The notes: a model not told the origin generated them from the sequence alone. A stretch of DNA of 64,000 bases from Micrococcales bacterium KH10 (GCA_900188465.1 FZPE01000001.1:992001-1056000), one strand, 5' to 3'. Shown: positions 19,301 through 28,125, numbered from the stretch's first letter. Made by a program: numbers and translations.

Positions 19301-22300
19301 ATTCGGCTTGTCGTAAGAGAACGACAAGGTGTCAGCGCCATTTGGACCGAAGTCAACGCCTGCGAAGTGGATCCACTCCTCATTATGGGTGTTGCCGAAG
19401 TTTGTGTAGGCGCCAGCAGAGCCATCGCGGCCCATGCCCGGGCCCATAGTGGTGACATTGTTCGGGCCGAGTTGCGCGAACTCGAATGGTCCGTCCGGGT
19501 CTTCCTCGTCGTCCACATCCGGGATGAACTCGAAGTAGTCGAAGTTGGCGACCCACCGACGGTTGGTGTCGTCCCCGCCACGGAAGACGAAGTAGACATC
19601 CGGAGCATCCGCGAGCGCAGAGATCTCAGCAGGAGTGAACTCGTGCGTGAGTTGCGTGTAGTTGGCCCAGCCATTGGTCGTCGGCAGATTGATGGTGGTC
19701 ACCAACTCGCCGTCGTGCGACCCAGTACGGATCTCCATCCTGGAATTCGCCGAGGCCGAGCCAGGGTTGTGTGCATAGGCAACGATCAACGACTTGAGCG
19801 GAGCCTCGGAGAAGTCGAGACCGTAGTAGCCCACCCAGGAGTCGCGTTCCACGCCACCGATGTTAGTGCCGGTGCCACCGCCTTCGGTCTTGAGTTCACC
19901 GCCGGACCAGATGTCGTTGTTCTCGGCTTCGAGGCGACGGTAGCCGCCCTCGTCGAGTGTCAATGAGTCAAGCGCGCTTTGCAGCGCGGCAGTGCTCTGA
20001 CGCAGTGCGGCATCCGAAGCCTGCAAGTCGGCAAGTGTCGATTCGGCACCATCGATCGCGTTTGTCAGTGCGACAAACGACGCCGCCGAATAGTTACCCC
20101 GTTTGACGAGTTTGGCTTCCTCGATCAGTGCGCTCAGTCCGCCGCGCAGATCTGCGTGCGCCGAGACGACCACCGGACTCATACCCGACAGACCATCACC
20201 GGTGACCTGAGCAGCGGTGACCGAGCCTGCAAAGGCATCGTCACTGAACACGATCACGAAGGTGGACGTCGCCATTGCATCAAGCGTTCCGGTGATTGCG
20301 ATACTCAAGGCGGTGTTCGATGTCTTGATCACCTCAGCGTTCAAACCGCTGGCCAAGCCGATCAATTCCACAACCGACTCGTCCAGAACTGTGCCATTGC
20401 TGCCAGCGAACTGCGCGCCACCGGTCAACGAGACCACGATCTCGGTGTCAACGTCACCGTTCGCTGCCGCGGCGACCAATTGGGTCGACAGTTCAGTGCG
20501 GTATCCCTCGAACGCGACCTTCAGGTCGAAGGTGCGGTCCGCCGCACTTGGCGCGTTTGCCGCGAAGGCAGCAGCATCCAACGTCACACTCAACCGATCA
20601 GTCGAGTCGTTGAAGCCGTGGTTCGTGGCATTGCCTTGGAGCGAAAGCGTCACCGTCGTATTCGATGACTTGACGGCACGGATGCTCAGTCCGGCAGGCA
20701 GGCCAGAGGCCTGCACATGAGCTGACACATCGGCGCCGTTGGCACCGGCGAAGGTCGTTCCCTGTGCTGTCAGCGTCAGACTGTTGCGGATTGAGCCATC
20801 GTTTGCGGCTGCCTCTTTGAACACCTTGGCAGAGGTGGATACCGGCTGCGCGGGGTTGTAGATGCGCGAGGAGACCTCGTCCGAAAGCGAATACGCCATC
20901 GGGCTGTCCTTACCCCAGTCAGATGCTTCGTCGCCCATGTTCAGGCTGAGGGTGCCACCTGCAGTCAGTTCGTCGAAGCTCAACCAGGTGCGGTCCAGTG
21001 GCGCACCGTTCAATGTCGCGTCCTGGATGTAGAAGTTCTCAGCGTTGACACCGTTTGATTCGAGAACGAAGTTCTTTCCTCCGGGGTAACGGATGGTGAT
21101 CTTCTCGAATAGTGGCGAAGCGATCTGGAAGGAGTCCGAACCCGAGGTCACCGGGAAGAGTCCCATGGCACCGCCGACGAAGACGGATGACATGGTGCCC
21201 GCGTCATTGTCCATGGTCGGAAGCATGCCATCAGGGGCGTTCTTGTAGACGTACATCTTGTGCGGCGGGTTGAACTCGCCACCGCCGGAGGGCATTTCGC
21301 CCGTCGAACCGGTGCCGATGTAGCGGTTGCAGCTTTCCTCGGTCAGGATGTGCCGCACCCAGTATTGAGTCCGGTCAGGAGCGCCAACGTAGTTGAACAG
21401 GTATGGAGCCTGCAGGTCGATCTCGTTCGCGTTGGAATGGAGCATGCGTGAGCAGTTCTCCGGCGCCTGCTCACCGAAGTGGAACCGAACTGCGCGCTGC
21501 GCGGCCTCCTGGCCACCCATGAGGTCGATCATTCCGCCCATGTCCTGTGCGACATACCAGTTGTACTGCCATAGCGTGCCTTGGTAGAGCCCGGCGCCAG
21601 AAGGTTCGAACTGCTCTGGGTTCTGGGTGCCGAAGCTGCCGTTGCTCGCACGCGGCATGATCAAGCCGACGTCGCTGACTCCCGCTGTCACTGCGGGACC
21701 GTTGGAGGCCAGGGCGTTCTTATTGAATGAGTTCACATAGTTCGTCGACCGGTTGCGGAAGTATTCCGCGTCTGCGGTGTTGCCGATGGCGTCGGCGATA
21801 ACAGACATGCCCCAGTCGTCATAGGAGGTTCCGACGGTCTCAGCGACGCCGTTGGGAATGTAGCCGAGAGACTCATTAGTCGAGTTGTATTGGCCATTCG
21901 AGTGCTGCTTGAGCGTGGCATAGGCCAGGTCCAGTCCCTCGAGCTCTGCGCCCTTGCTGATCACATCCGCAATCACCACGGCTGCGCGTTCCCAACGCAC
22001 GGTTGGAACAGAGTGGACCAGGGAGTTAAAGGAAGAGCTCGACGAGTTACCGCGTTCGATGAACAAGTCGACCAATGATTGGCCGATGTCGCGGTAACGG
22101 TCGGGGTAGATCATTGCGATGGATGAGTACTTACGGAAGTCGTCCCATAGTGCCCATGAGTCGTAGTGGGTGTAACCATCGGCCTGATAGATGGTGCCGT
22201 CCACACCGCGATACGTCCCGTCAGTCGAGGTCGCATTGATGGGCGAACCGTTCATGCGGAACAGGTGGGTGTAGAACTGGATCTTGAGGTCACCCGTGGG

Positions 22301-23302
22301 GTCGTCGTCAGCGTCCTCTTCGATATCGACGACTCCGAGTGCTTCATTCCAGGCGTCGATAGCTGCGTCGTGCACGTCCTCGAACGACTTGCCGCCAACT
22401 TCTGCAGCCATGTCGCGCTTGGCCTGGGCTGCTGAAATCGGGGAGAACGTTACGCGCAGTCCCACCTTCTCACCGGCTGTGACGTTGAAGTTGAGGATCG
22501 CGCCGATGTCAGTGCCGTTTTGGACGCGTGTACCCAGGTTGAGATTGTTGTCGTTCCAGGTGCTGAAGGTTGAAACCGGGCGGGAGGTCTCAGCGTAGTA
22601 GTACAACTGATAGGGGGCGTTGTAGAAGTGTCCTTCGAGGCGCCCTGCAAGTGAAGTGTTGCCCGCAGCGGTGGTGCCGACGTCGAGGCTTGCGCCACGG
22701 CGGTTGCCGTAGTTGTTGGCAAGGTCGATCACCAGACTGCCGCGTCCGGCTTGATCGAAGGTGTACTCGTGCACCCCGGTGCGAACGTCTGTGGTCATTC
22801 GGGCATCGATGGTGCGCGATCCCTCAGTGAGGTTCTCGATCGAATAGTAGCCGGGCGAGGCTTCCTCATTCGCGTGGGAATATCCCTTGTTGTAGGTGCC
22901 GGTTCCTGGACGAGCCGTGTAGGAGTTGTAGGTCGGGACAACGAGGAAGTCACCGCCAGCGCCGTTACCGCCAACACCGTCGAGGGTGATGCCGGTGAAC
23001 CCGCGCATGATCGTTGAGTCATAGTCGTAGCCGACATGCGAGCGCGGACTGGTCAGCGGAGTGACCTTCGCCAAACCGTTGGGGACGAAGGCGCCGGGAC
23101 CGTCCTGCCCGAAGTCGTCTTCGGTTCCGATGAACGGGTTCACGAATTGCGTGTAGTCCGTCGTGGACGGAGCAGCAGTTGCAGTCACTGCGGGCAGGAC
23201 CAACGCCGATGACACGAGTGCTGCCGCCGCGATTGCGGAAACAGCACGTTTGCCCATTCGGCGGGATCGACGCGCAGGAGTCGATAATGCGGGCTTGTTC
23301 AT
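16394..23302 (-). CDS. Secreted multimodular GH92 alpha-mannosidase
   Basis: The 2302-residue protein has a signal peptide (about 1-44) and a GH92 exo-alpha-mannosidase module (about 50-790). Typical GH92 stretches are visible: VNPFIGTEDDFGQDGPG near the N-terminus, YDSWALWDDFRK, and DNDAGTMSSVFVGGAMGLFP near the module end. Then come beta-rich linker repeats, a FIVAR-like helix pair, three CBM6-like modules (the first opening with RLEAENNDIW), two Ig-like repeats encoded by nearly identical DNA, and a Lys/Arg-rich C-terminal Ig-like domain ending in VQVRR. No LPXTG is seen. GH92 enzymes are calcium-dependent and trim alpha-mannosides from N-glycans or mannans. It likely feeds on host or yeast mannose glycans. 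A GGAG lies ahead of the ATG. Confidence 0.93.
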   Translation of the reverse strand: MNKPALSTPARRSRRMGKRAVSAIAAAALVSSALVLPAVTATAAPSTTDYTQFVNPFIGTEDDFGQDGPGAFVPNGLAKVTPLTSPRSHVGYDYDSTIMRGFTGITLDGVGGNGAGGDFLVVPTYNSYTARPGTGTYNKGYSHANEEASPGYYSIENLTEGSRTIDARMTTDVRTGVHEYTFDQAGRGSLVIDLANNYGNRRGASLDVGTTAAGNTSLAGRLEGHFYNAPYQLYYYAETSRPVSTFSTWNDNNLNLGTRVQNGTDIGAILNFNVTAGEKVGLRVTFSPISAAQAKRDMAAEVGGKSFEDVHDAAIDAWNEALGVVDIEEDADDDPTGDLKIQFYTHLFRMNGSPINATSTDGTYRGVDGTIYQADGYTHYDSWALWDDFRKYSSIAMIYPDRYRDIGQSLVDLFIERGNSSSSSFNSLVHSVPTVRWERAAVVIADVISKGAELEGLDLAYATLKQHSNGQYNSTNESLGYIPNGVAETVGTSYDDWGMSVIADAIGNTADAEYFRNRSTNYVNSFNKNALASNGPAVTAGVSDVGLIMPRASNGSFGTQNPEQFEPSGAGLYQGTLWQYNWYVAQDMGGMIDLMGGQEAAQRAVRFHFGEQAPENCSRMLHSNANEIDLQAPYLFNYVGAPDRTQYWVRHILTEESCNRYIGTGSTGEMPSGGGEFNPPHKMYVYKNAPDGMLPTMDNDAGTMSSVFVGGAMGLFPVTSGSDSFQIASPLFEKITIRYPGGKNFVLESNGVNAENFYIQDATLNGAPLDRTWLSFDELTAGGTLSLNMGDEASDWGKDSPMAYSLSDEVSSRIYNPAQPVSTSAKVFKEAAANDGSIRNSLTLTAQGTTFAGANGADVSAHVQASGLPAGLSIRAVKSSNTTVTLSLQGNATNHGFNDSTDRLSVTLDAAAFAANAPSAADRTFDLKVAFEGYRTELSTQLVAAAANGDVDTEIVVSLTGGAQFAGSNGTVLDESVVELIGLASGLNAEVIKTSNTALSIAITGTLDAMATSTFVIVFSDDAFAGSVTAAQVTGDGLSGMSPVVVSAHADLRGGLSALIEEAKLVKRGNYSAASFVALTNAIDGAESTLADLQASDAALRQSTAALQSALDSLTLDEGGYRRLEAENNDIWSGGELKTEGGGTGTNIGGVERDSWVGYYGLDFSEAPLKSLIVAYAHNPGSASANSRMEIRTGSHDGELVTTINLPTTNGWANYTQLTHEFTPAEISALADAPDVYFVFRGGDDTNRRWVANFDYFEFIPDVDDEEDPDGPFEFAQLGPNNVTTMGPGMGRDGSAGAYTNFGNTHNEEWIHFAGVDFGPNGADTLSFSYDKPNSDRSQDGTWIDVRLGSPTGTTVASSVMLPRTGSGWGTYNIHEMNVDPAIFTGTQDVYIVFRMDPVHTSQGAPYVGNFRWFQFGDSTAQADNTRRTVEFESIRSGNGNLNAAPGLTEGVDYSGNGLKTENGNGGAVLAGTENGNWVRYQNVNLGEKFSSRILVTYDAPNHRVNEGSLAIYAGSMDGDPLIVTDLPNNNQTSWGTYETIAIDLPTELTGNNTLYFEFRSVPLPGVGNVGNFDSFALVYGQDKSDLRDAIADVEGLLDDEALYVAADFRVFEQALANARAVAANADATANQISTVTRQLNLAAGNLEWKVVRQLDNWIAKAEAVDESSVSPAAYAALLDALDAAKALDPATDSHADFVAALSALQTAYEDLDITYETALVGPSGDVEPGETVSITGSGFAAGEIVTFSWQGTPALTPDWTAMSNAAGEVATTVTIPVAATDGDYVLVATGAVSATPAQSTISVLKIVITTTTSFVTIPTEVVEGDQVQIVVGVSGGATGDVALSVDGAVVATESLNASGQATFTLNTLDEGTRTITAAYLGQDPYLPSTSSPATITVTPRPVVYDPTLVGPDGDVQPGETVSITGSGFAPDEVVTFTWQGTPALTADWTATANAAGEVATTVTIPASAADGDYVLVAEGAESAVPAQVTISVVKLVVSTQTSFLSIPTQAVAGDQVQIVVGVSGRATGDVALSVDGTVVATQSLNAQGQVTFTLDSLAEGTRTITAAYLGQDPYLPSTSSPATITVTAKPVDPKPDPVVVSVPTLSKAQQAFASKKKQRATITATVSGATAGTVTFTAGKTTLGSATLVKDGNQYRATLLIKGKLPRGKYGSMVATVRTTDGETVSSVASGATFRVVKATPKKARPKVTAKKFRAGTKPKVRVKISKLTNGRHAVGRVRIKVGSKTVTTVKLRKKNKGKVTITLPRSYSQQIRVSARYLPKKNKNIKKSKWSKKRTVQVRR
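17041..18174 (-). repeat. Two tandem near-identical 567-base repeat units inside the GH92 gene
   Basis: The unit beginning at 17041 recurs at 17608, an offset of 567 bases or exactly 189 codons, with long stretches of identical DNA (for example around 17051-17110 and 17618-17677). Each unit encodes an Ig-like pair carrying SGSGFA-type turns and YLGQDPYLPS. The preserved frame and the DNA identity point to recent duplication or ongoing recombination that can vary the number of stalk domains. Confidence 0.85.
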
Positions 23303-23473
23303 AGAAGTGTTCTCCAGGGTTGCACAGCGTCAGACTGACACGGTTGTCATGGGCTAAGCCTAAGTTGTGAAAGCGCCCTGATGCAATAAGCTCGGTGAAA
23401 GTTGATTCGTTTCATCATGCGGAAAACTGAACTCTGTGATAGGCACGCAGGTCAAACCCACCTAATCACAGGT

Positions 23474-23689
23474 CTACATCTTGTCGTTCAGGCAAAAATG
23501 TGACGCATAATGGCGCGCAGTATCGAGTACGCGATTCAGCCACTTCGGTGGATTGCCTTCGCTTGCCGCGGCAGCACGAACTGATTCCCACATCACAGCC
23601 AGCAGGTCAGGGGTCTTCTCTACGATCTTGACCATACGGACCGGACTGGAATCAGGGTGCGACAGCAACGTTGTCATCGCTGCCCGCAC
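23474..23689 (-). CDS. Small ORF of unknown function, possibly a gene remnant
   Basis: A GTG-started frame of 71 residues lies in the 450-base gap between the GH92 gene and the MerR gene. The peptide has a plausible helical composition (PDLLAVMWESVRAAAASEG), but the same frame stays open upstream to the MerR 3' end without a better start, and there is no close ribosome binding site. I do not recognise it. It may be the 3' part of a decayed gene. The rest of the gap (23303-23473) should hold the GH92 promoter; no clear site is seen. Confidence 0.3.
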   Translation of the reverse strand: MRAAMTTLLSHPDSSPVRMVKIVEKTPDLLAVMWESVRAAAASEGNPPKWLNRVLDTARHYASHFCLNDKM

Positions 23690-23754
23690 GGCCTGCGAGC
23701 AGATGTCTCCTGACGTCCCACCGCAGCCATACGCAGGACACCGTCCGCATCCAA

Positions 23755-24516
23755 CTAGGAAGTCCGCTCATCCAGATAGCATTGCAGCGCATCGCGCACG
23801 AACTCGGCCCCCTCACGACCGCCGTAATTGGCGGCGAAGCGCTCATCCTCGACATACATCTGCGCTAGGCCGCGCACATAGCCGTCCAAGTCGCCTCCCT
23901 CAGCGGCGGGAGTGCCCGGGATGGATTTCAACCAGGCAACGTGCCGCGCCGCAACGTCCTGTGCCGGGGCTGAGTCGGGCGTGATCTTCGGGTCGTTGGC
24001 GACTGTGATCCAGTCCGTTCCCAATTGCTCCATCTCGCGTTTCCACGCAGCACGCTCGTCCTCGCTCATCGCACGCCACCACCGATCTGAGCGTCGGTAT
24101 GCGTCCGCACCCCAGCGCTGGGTGACCTCGTCCTTGTACCGTGTGTGGTCGAATCCGTCGAACATTGTCTGGGCCATGAGTGATTCTCCTTGCTTTAAGG
24201 ACGAGATCGTGGCTTCGACTGCCGCAATCTGGCGAGTGCGACGGTCGAGATCCTGACGCAGCAACTCCAGGTGAGTGCTCAGTGCAGGGATCTCGTCGGT
24301 GTGTTGAGTGACGATGTCGCGAATCTGGGGTAGGCCGAGCCCTAGTTCACGCAGCAGCAAGACACGCTGCAGGCGTACTAGCGCCGCCTGGTCGTAGTAC
24401 CGATATCCATTGAGACCGATATGACTGGGCGGGACGAGGCCGATGTCGTCATAGTGACGCAACGTACGACTCGTCGTACCCGCGATCTTCGCGATTTCTT
24501 GGATGGACCATTCCAT
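23755..24516 (-). CDS. TipA-like MerR-family regulator with antibiotic-recognition domain
   Basis: The 253-residue cytoplasmic protein has a MerR winged helix-turn-helix (1-70; WSIQEIAKIAGTTSRTLRHY), a long coiled coil (about 75-110) and a C-terminal TipAS-like domain (115-253; MFDGFDHTRYKDEV), which in TipA traps thiopeptide antibiotics. The start is set at ATG 24516, not the ATG two codons upstream: the promoter's -10 element ends so close that transcription should begin at 24516, giving a leaderless mRNA. It lies downstream of, and on the same strand as, an ABC exporter operon, which it may activate in response to a drug. Confidence 0.9.
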   Translation of the reverse strand: MEWSIQEIAKIAGTTSRTLRHYDDIGLVPPSHIGLNGYRYYDQAALVRLQRVLLLRELGLGLPQIRDIVTQHTDEIPALSTHLELLRQDLDRRTRQIAAVEATISSLKQGESLMAQTMFDGFDHTRYKDEVTQRWGADAYRRSDRWWRAMSEDERAAWKREMEQLGTDWITVANDPKITPDSAPAQDVAARHVAWLKSIPGTPAAEGGDLDGYVRGLAQMYVEDERFAANYGGREGAEFVRDALQCYLDERTS

Positions 24517-24523
24517 GCCCATG

Positions 24524-24554
24524 ACATTAGAGGTTGACGTTACGTCAAGGTCAA
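24524..24554 (-). promoter_or_regulatory. MerR-type promoter with 19-base spacer and dyad operator
   Basis: On the minus strand a -35 element TTGACC (24549-24554) and a -10 element TAATGT (24524-24529) are separated by exactly 19 bases, the overlong spacing that MerR proteins correct by twisting DNA. The spacer contains the 15-base dyad TTGACGTAACGTCAA. This is a textbook autoregulated MerR promoter for the TipA-like gene. Confidence 0.85.
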
Positions 24555-24633
24555 GCGGATTCTGACATCTTGGCTGACATCGATGGCCCGCAGGTCATCT
24601 GTATTTGAGACGACTAACACAAATGAAAGCACA

Positions 24634-25461
24634 TCAGGTCAGAAACAGGGCGCGCAGCCGTGCGGTGGTGAAACGAATCCCGATCACCGAGAGCACCGTG
24701 AAATACAGCACGTGCCACAACAGCCCGAGATGAACCACCCCTGTGGTCAGCGACCGTACAAGCTCAACCGCATGCCACAGCGGCATGGCTTGGATAAACC
24801 ATTGCACCAGCTGCGGGTACACACTCAGCGGGTAGAAAGTCGCCGAGAGCAGGAACATCGGCAGCAGAACGAAATTGATCCAGTCCATCTGCTGGAAGGT
24901 CTTCATATAGCTGGTCACAGCCATGCCAAGCGACGCGAAACCGAAGGCGATCAATACCGTCGCGGGCAGCGCCGCAAGGGCCCACCAGGACATATTCAGT
25001 CCCAGCACGGTCATCACGATCATGAACCCGCCCGCATAGACCGCACCGCGCGCCAACGCGATGCCGATTTCCCCTAACGCCACGTCCAACGGCCCGAGCC
25101 GAGTGGCCAGCATGCCGTCATACAACTTGGAATAGTTGAGTTTGAAGAAGACATTCCATGTCGAGTCGTAGATCGCGCCATTCATCGCAGAGGTCGCCAG
25201 TAGCGCCGGGGCGATGAAGGCCGCGTACGGGATTTCTCGCCCATCGGGGGCAGCAACCACTCCGACGAGTCCGCCCAGTCCGATCCCCAGTGACAACAGG
25301 TAGAACACCGGCTCGAAGAAGCCGGAGATCATGATGCCGTAGTGGGTACGCGAGGCGACACGCCAGCCGCGCCACATCACCGATCGCGCGTTGCCCGCGT
25401 ACAGGGTCTTGTCGACCAGCCGGCGGCGATGGCTTGCCACGGCCAATTCGGTCATGGTCAT
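24634..25461 (-). CDS. ABC-2 type transporter permease (NodJ/DrrB-like), second subunit
   Basis: A 275-residue membrane protein with six helices and the ABC-2 motif region near the C-terminus (FLLSATFYPLSVYP). The start at ATG 25461 overlaps the stop of the preceding permease (ATGA) and has AGGAGG eight bases upstream; a longer frame starting at 25623 is a read-through of the neighbouring gene's shadow. It is the third gene of an ATPase-permease-permease operon and probably forms a heterodimer with the first permease. Transport of drugs, polyketides or glycolipids is typical for this group; the cargo is not known. Confidence 0.9.
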   Translation of the reverse strand: MTMTELAVASHRRRLVDKTLYAGNARSVMWRGWRVASRTHYGIMISGFFEPVFYLLSLGIGLGGLVGVVAAPDGREIPYAAFIAPALLATSAMNGAIYDSTWNVFFKLNYSKLYDGMLATRLGPLDVALGEIGIALARGAVYAGGFMIVMTVLGLNMSWWALAALPATVLIAFGFASLGMAVTSYMKTFQQMDWINFVLLPMFLLSATFYPLSVYPQLVQWFIQAMPLWHAVELVRSLTTGVVHLGLLWHVLYFTVLSVIGIRFTTARLRALFLT

Positions 25462-26390
25462 CGGTTCAGCCTCCTTGCCGCGATGCGATGCGCCCAGATC
25501 CATCCCACTGCGGTGAGCACCACCAGGTAGGCGATGCGTCCGGCGATGAGCAGACCGGACTCGTCCAAGCCATAGGTGGCGCTGCGTGCCAGTTGCGCGC
25601 CATGCCACAGCGGGGAGAGCCAACCGATAGGTTGCAGATATCCCGGCATGGTCTCAAGCGGGTAGAACGTGCCGGAGAACAGCGTCAGCGGCATGACAAG
25701 GAAGCGCATGATCATAGCGATCTGTCCACTGTCCTGTTCGATGCTCGCGGAATACGCCATGATTAACGAGTTGAATCCCAGCGAGGTCAGAACACCGATG
25801 GGAATGGTCAGCCACCCCCATGCCGATGGGCTGGCGCCGAAAGCCAGCAACGCACCGTAGTAGATCGTAGTGACAAAGGTGAGGCGCGCAATGACTGAGA
25901 TCACGACTCCGTTGATGATCTGTACTGGCGCCAGGGGCGCGGCGTTCATCGCGAAGTAGATGGGATTCCATTTGAATCCGCCCAGGATCGTATAGGTCAT
26001 CTCCTCACTGCCCACGGATACCGCTGCGGTGACGAGCAGCGCCGGGGCGACGAAGACGAGGTAACTCACGCCGGAGATGCCCTCATCGCCCATATTGGCT
26101 GAGACGAGGGACCCCAATCCGAGTCCCATGGCCATCAGGTACAGCAGCGGCGTGCCAATCGCAGTCCAAATGATCGTGTGAATATAGGTGCGCTGATGCC
26201 TGAATTTGCATGCCGCGACGTACCAGGTCCCGTACCGGCGCGGCTTGGCGCCGCCGCGCAGCGCCCGGTTACGCAGGTCTTCTAGTGTGAGCCCGGCCAG
26301 TTGTGCGGTCGGCACAGTTGCCGTTCCTTGGCCTGGGCTGCCGCCTTGCCGTTGCAGGCCGGTCTCATGCTGCAGATCAGAGCCGCTCAT
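25458..26390 (-). CDS. ABC-2 type transporter permease (NodJ/DrrB-like), first subunit
   Basis: A 310-residue protein with a Gln/Gly-rich cytoplasmic N-terminus of about 65 residues followed by six hydrophobic helices. LFSGTFYPLETMPGYLQPIGWLSPLWHG is the ABC-2 signature region shared with its paralogue downstream (about the same spacing and the same FYPL motif). The gene overlaps the ATPase stop (ATGA) and the next permease start, so the three are translationally coupled. The two unequal permeases suggest an asymmetric exporter. Confidence 0.9.
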   Translation of the reverse strand: MSGSDLQHETGLQRQGGSPGQGTATVPTAQLAGLTLEDLRNRALRGGAKPRRYGTWYVAACKFRHQRTYIHTIIWTAIGTPLLYLMAMGLGLGSLVSANMGDEGISGVSYLVFVAPALLVTAAVSVGSEEMTYTILGGFKWNPIYFAMNAAPLAPVQIINGVVISVIARLTFVTTIYYGALLAFGASPSAWGWLTIPIGVLTSLGFNSLIMAYSASIEQDSGQIAMIMRFLVMPLTLFSGTFYPLETMPGYLQPIGWLSPLWHGAQLARSATYGLDESGLLIAGRIAYLVVLTAVGWIWAHRIAARRLNR

Positions 26391-27334
26391 TCGATCAGGC
26401 TCCGTCCCGTGAGCCGCAAGAAAACGTCTTCCAGTGACGACCGGCGCACCAGCGACGTGATCGGTTCGAGTCCCGTGGCGATCACCTGGTTCAGCACGGT
26501 CTCGCCGTCGGGCGCGTAGATCAAGATGCGGTCCGGCAGCAGTTCCATGCGGTCGCCGAGGCCTTCGAGCCGTTTGGCGGCGTTGGCATTGTGTTCGGTA
26601 CCGAATCTGACTTCGAGGACTTCGCGGGAACTGTACTGCCGGATGAGGTTCGCCGGTGAGCCTTCGGCCATGATCTTGCCCTCGTCGACCACGATCAGCC
26701 GGTCACAGAGTTGCTCGGCCTCGTCCATGTAGTGAGTGGTCAATATGAGGGTGATGCCGCGTTCTTTGAGTTGGAAGAGCCGGTCCCACAGGATGTGGCG
26801 CGCTTGCGGGTCGAGGCCGGTGGTGGGCTCGTCCAACAGGAGCATGGCCGGTTCGTTGATGAGCGCTCGCGCAATCGTCAAACGCCGTTTCATCCCGCCG
26901 GACAGGTCATCCACCCGCGCCGTCTTGCGATCCGACAGTTGGGCGAACTCAAGCAGTTCGTCAGCACGGCGGGCCACGATCTTGCGGTCCAGCCCGAAAT
27001 AGCGGCCATAGACCAGGAGGTTGTCGCGGACACGCAGGTCGACGTCAAGGTTGTCGGCCTGTGGCACGACACCGAGTTGGGATCGGATCTCAGGACCATA
27101 GTCATTCGGGTCGAGGCCGAGAATCTCCAGTTCGCCACTGGTACGGGTGCTCACGGCACCGACCATGCGCATGGTGGTGGACTTGCCGGCGCCGTTGGGG
27201 CCTAGCAAGCCGAAGGATTCACCGGCGGGGACCTCGAAGTCGATCCCGTCGACAGCGCACTTTTCGCCATACGTCTTGACCAGATCAGTGGCGCGCAACA
27301 CCGTGGGGCGAGAATTCAGACCGATTGATGACAC
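26387..27334 (-). CDS. ABC transporter ATP-binding protein (NodI/DrrA-like)
   Basis: The 315-residue ATPase has Walker A GPNGAGKST, Q-loop GVVPQADNLD, signature LSGGMKRR, Walker B LLLDEPTTGLDP and H-loop LTTHYMDEAEQL. The Q-loop and signature variants and the C-terminal extension of about 90 residues are those of the NodI/DrrA drug- and oligosaccharide-export group. It heads the operon with two permeases; a TipA-like regulator follows on the same strand. The arrangement fits an inducible self-resistance or xenobiotic efflux unit. Confidence 0.92.
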   Translation of the reverse strand: MSSIGLNSRPTVLRATDLVKTYGEKCAVDGIDFEVPAGESFGLLGPNGAGKSTTMRMVGAVSTRTSGELEILGLDPNDYGPEIRSQLGVVPQADNLDVDLRVRDNLLVYGRYFGLDRKIVARRADELLEFAQLSDRKTARVDDLSGGMKRRLTIARALINEPAMLLLDEPTTGLDPQARHILWDRLFQLKERGITLILTTHYMDEAEQLCDRLIVVDEGKIMAEGSPANLIRQYSSREVLEVRFGTEHNANAAKRLEGLGDRMELLPDRILIYAPDGETVLNQVIATGLEPITSLVRRSSLEDVFLRLTGRSLIE

Positions 27335-27372
27335 TCAACCAGTTTAAGGATGGATCAAGAACCGACCATTTT

Positions 27373-28125
27373 TTATCCGCGCCATTGATTTCCCATGGCT
27401 TTGCCTTCAATCCAGTAGGCGCGGATCTCGGCGTGAGACTTCGGAACGCCTAATTCGCCTTTGAGGCGAGTCCGCAGCGTTTTGAGCGAGCCAGATTCGG
27501 CTGCGGCCCATACCCGCCATCCGGTGAGATCACGCGACTCGATGGCCTTCGCCAAAGTATCCGCATCGTCTCGTTCGGCCCAGGCGATCTGCGCCTTGGG
27601 GTGCTTCGCCATGGGGATCTGTTGATCCAGTGGGTCGTGTTGTTCCAGGTAGACCTTTATTTCGACCTCGGCCGGGATGGTGCGCAGTACCGCGTTGATG
27701 GCGGGCAGGGAAGCCGCATCCCCGACGATCAGATAGCCCGCGGGCAATTCGGCTGGGATTTCAAAGATGGACGAGCCCAGACTCATCACTTCAAGGCTCT
27801 CACCGCCGCTGACTGAACGCGCCCAGATCGATGCGGGGCCTGCCGGTTCATGCAGCACGAAATCGGCGGCGAATCTTCCGGGTTCTTCTCCCACCTCAGA
27901 GATGGTGTACGCGCGCTGATATTGGGCACGTCCGCCATTCGGGTCCGGAATCCACAGCCGAAGCCATGCTGTCGGTCCGACTTCGATCTCGTTCAACAGG
28001 GTCTCGGCATGGAACCAGATCCGGCGAAAGCGCGCGGTGATGTCTTCGGCCCCGACGACTGTGATTGTTCGGTCGCGCGCCCCTAGACCCTTGAGGATAG
28101 CGCCCTGAATGCCACGCTTTGCCAT
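27373..28125 (-). CDS. Siderophore-interacting protein (ferric-siderophore reductase, SIP/ViuB family)
   Basis: From ATG 28125 the protein has 250 residues: an FAD-binding domain (about 20-120, with RAYTISE in place of the usual RxYT) and an NAD(P)H-binding domain (about 125-250, LIVGDAASLPAI and WAAAESGSLK). These cytoplasmic flavoproteins reduce iron-bound siderophores to release ferrous iron. An upstream in-frame ATG would start inside the promoter and is rejected. A DtxR/IdeR-type box at 28194-28212 implies repression by iron. No siderophore uptake genes are adjacent. Confidence 0.93.
   Translation of the reverse strand: MAKRGIQGAILKGLGARDRTITVVGAEDITARFRRIWFHAETLLNEIEVGPTAWLRLWIPDPNGGRAQYQRAYTISEVGEEPGRFAADFVLHEPAGPASIWARSVSGGESLEVMSLGSSIFEIPAELPAGYLIVGDAASLPAINAVLRTIPAEVEIKVYLEQHDPLDQQIPMAKHPKAQIAWAERDDADTLAKAIESRDLTGWRVWAAAESGSLKTLRTRLKGELGVPKSHAEIRAYWIEGKAMGNQWRG

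Noticed and set aside
18794-19966. 390-residue plus-strand frame inside the GH92 gene
   Set aside because: Long but on the opposite strand of a strongly supported gene; its sequence has no domain pattern and reflects GC-rich codon bias.
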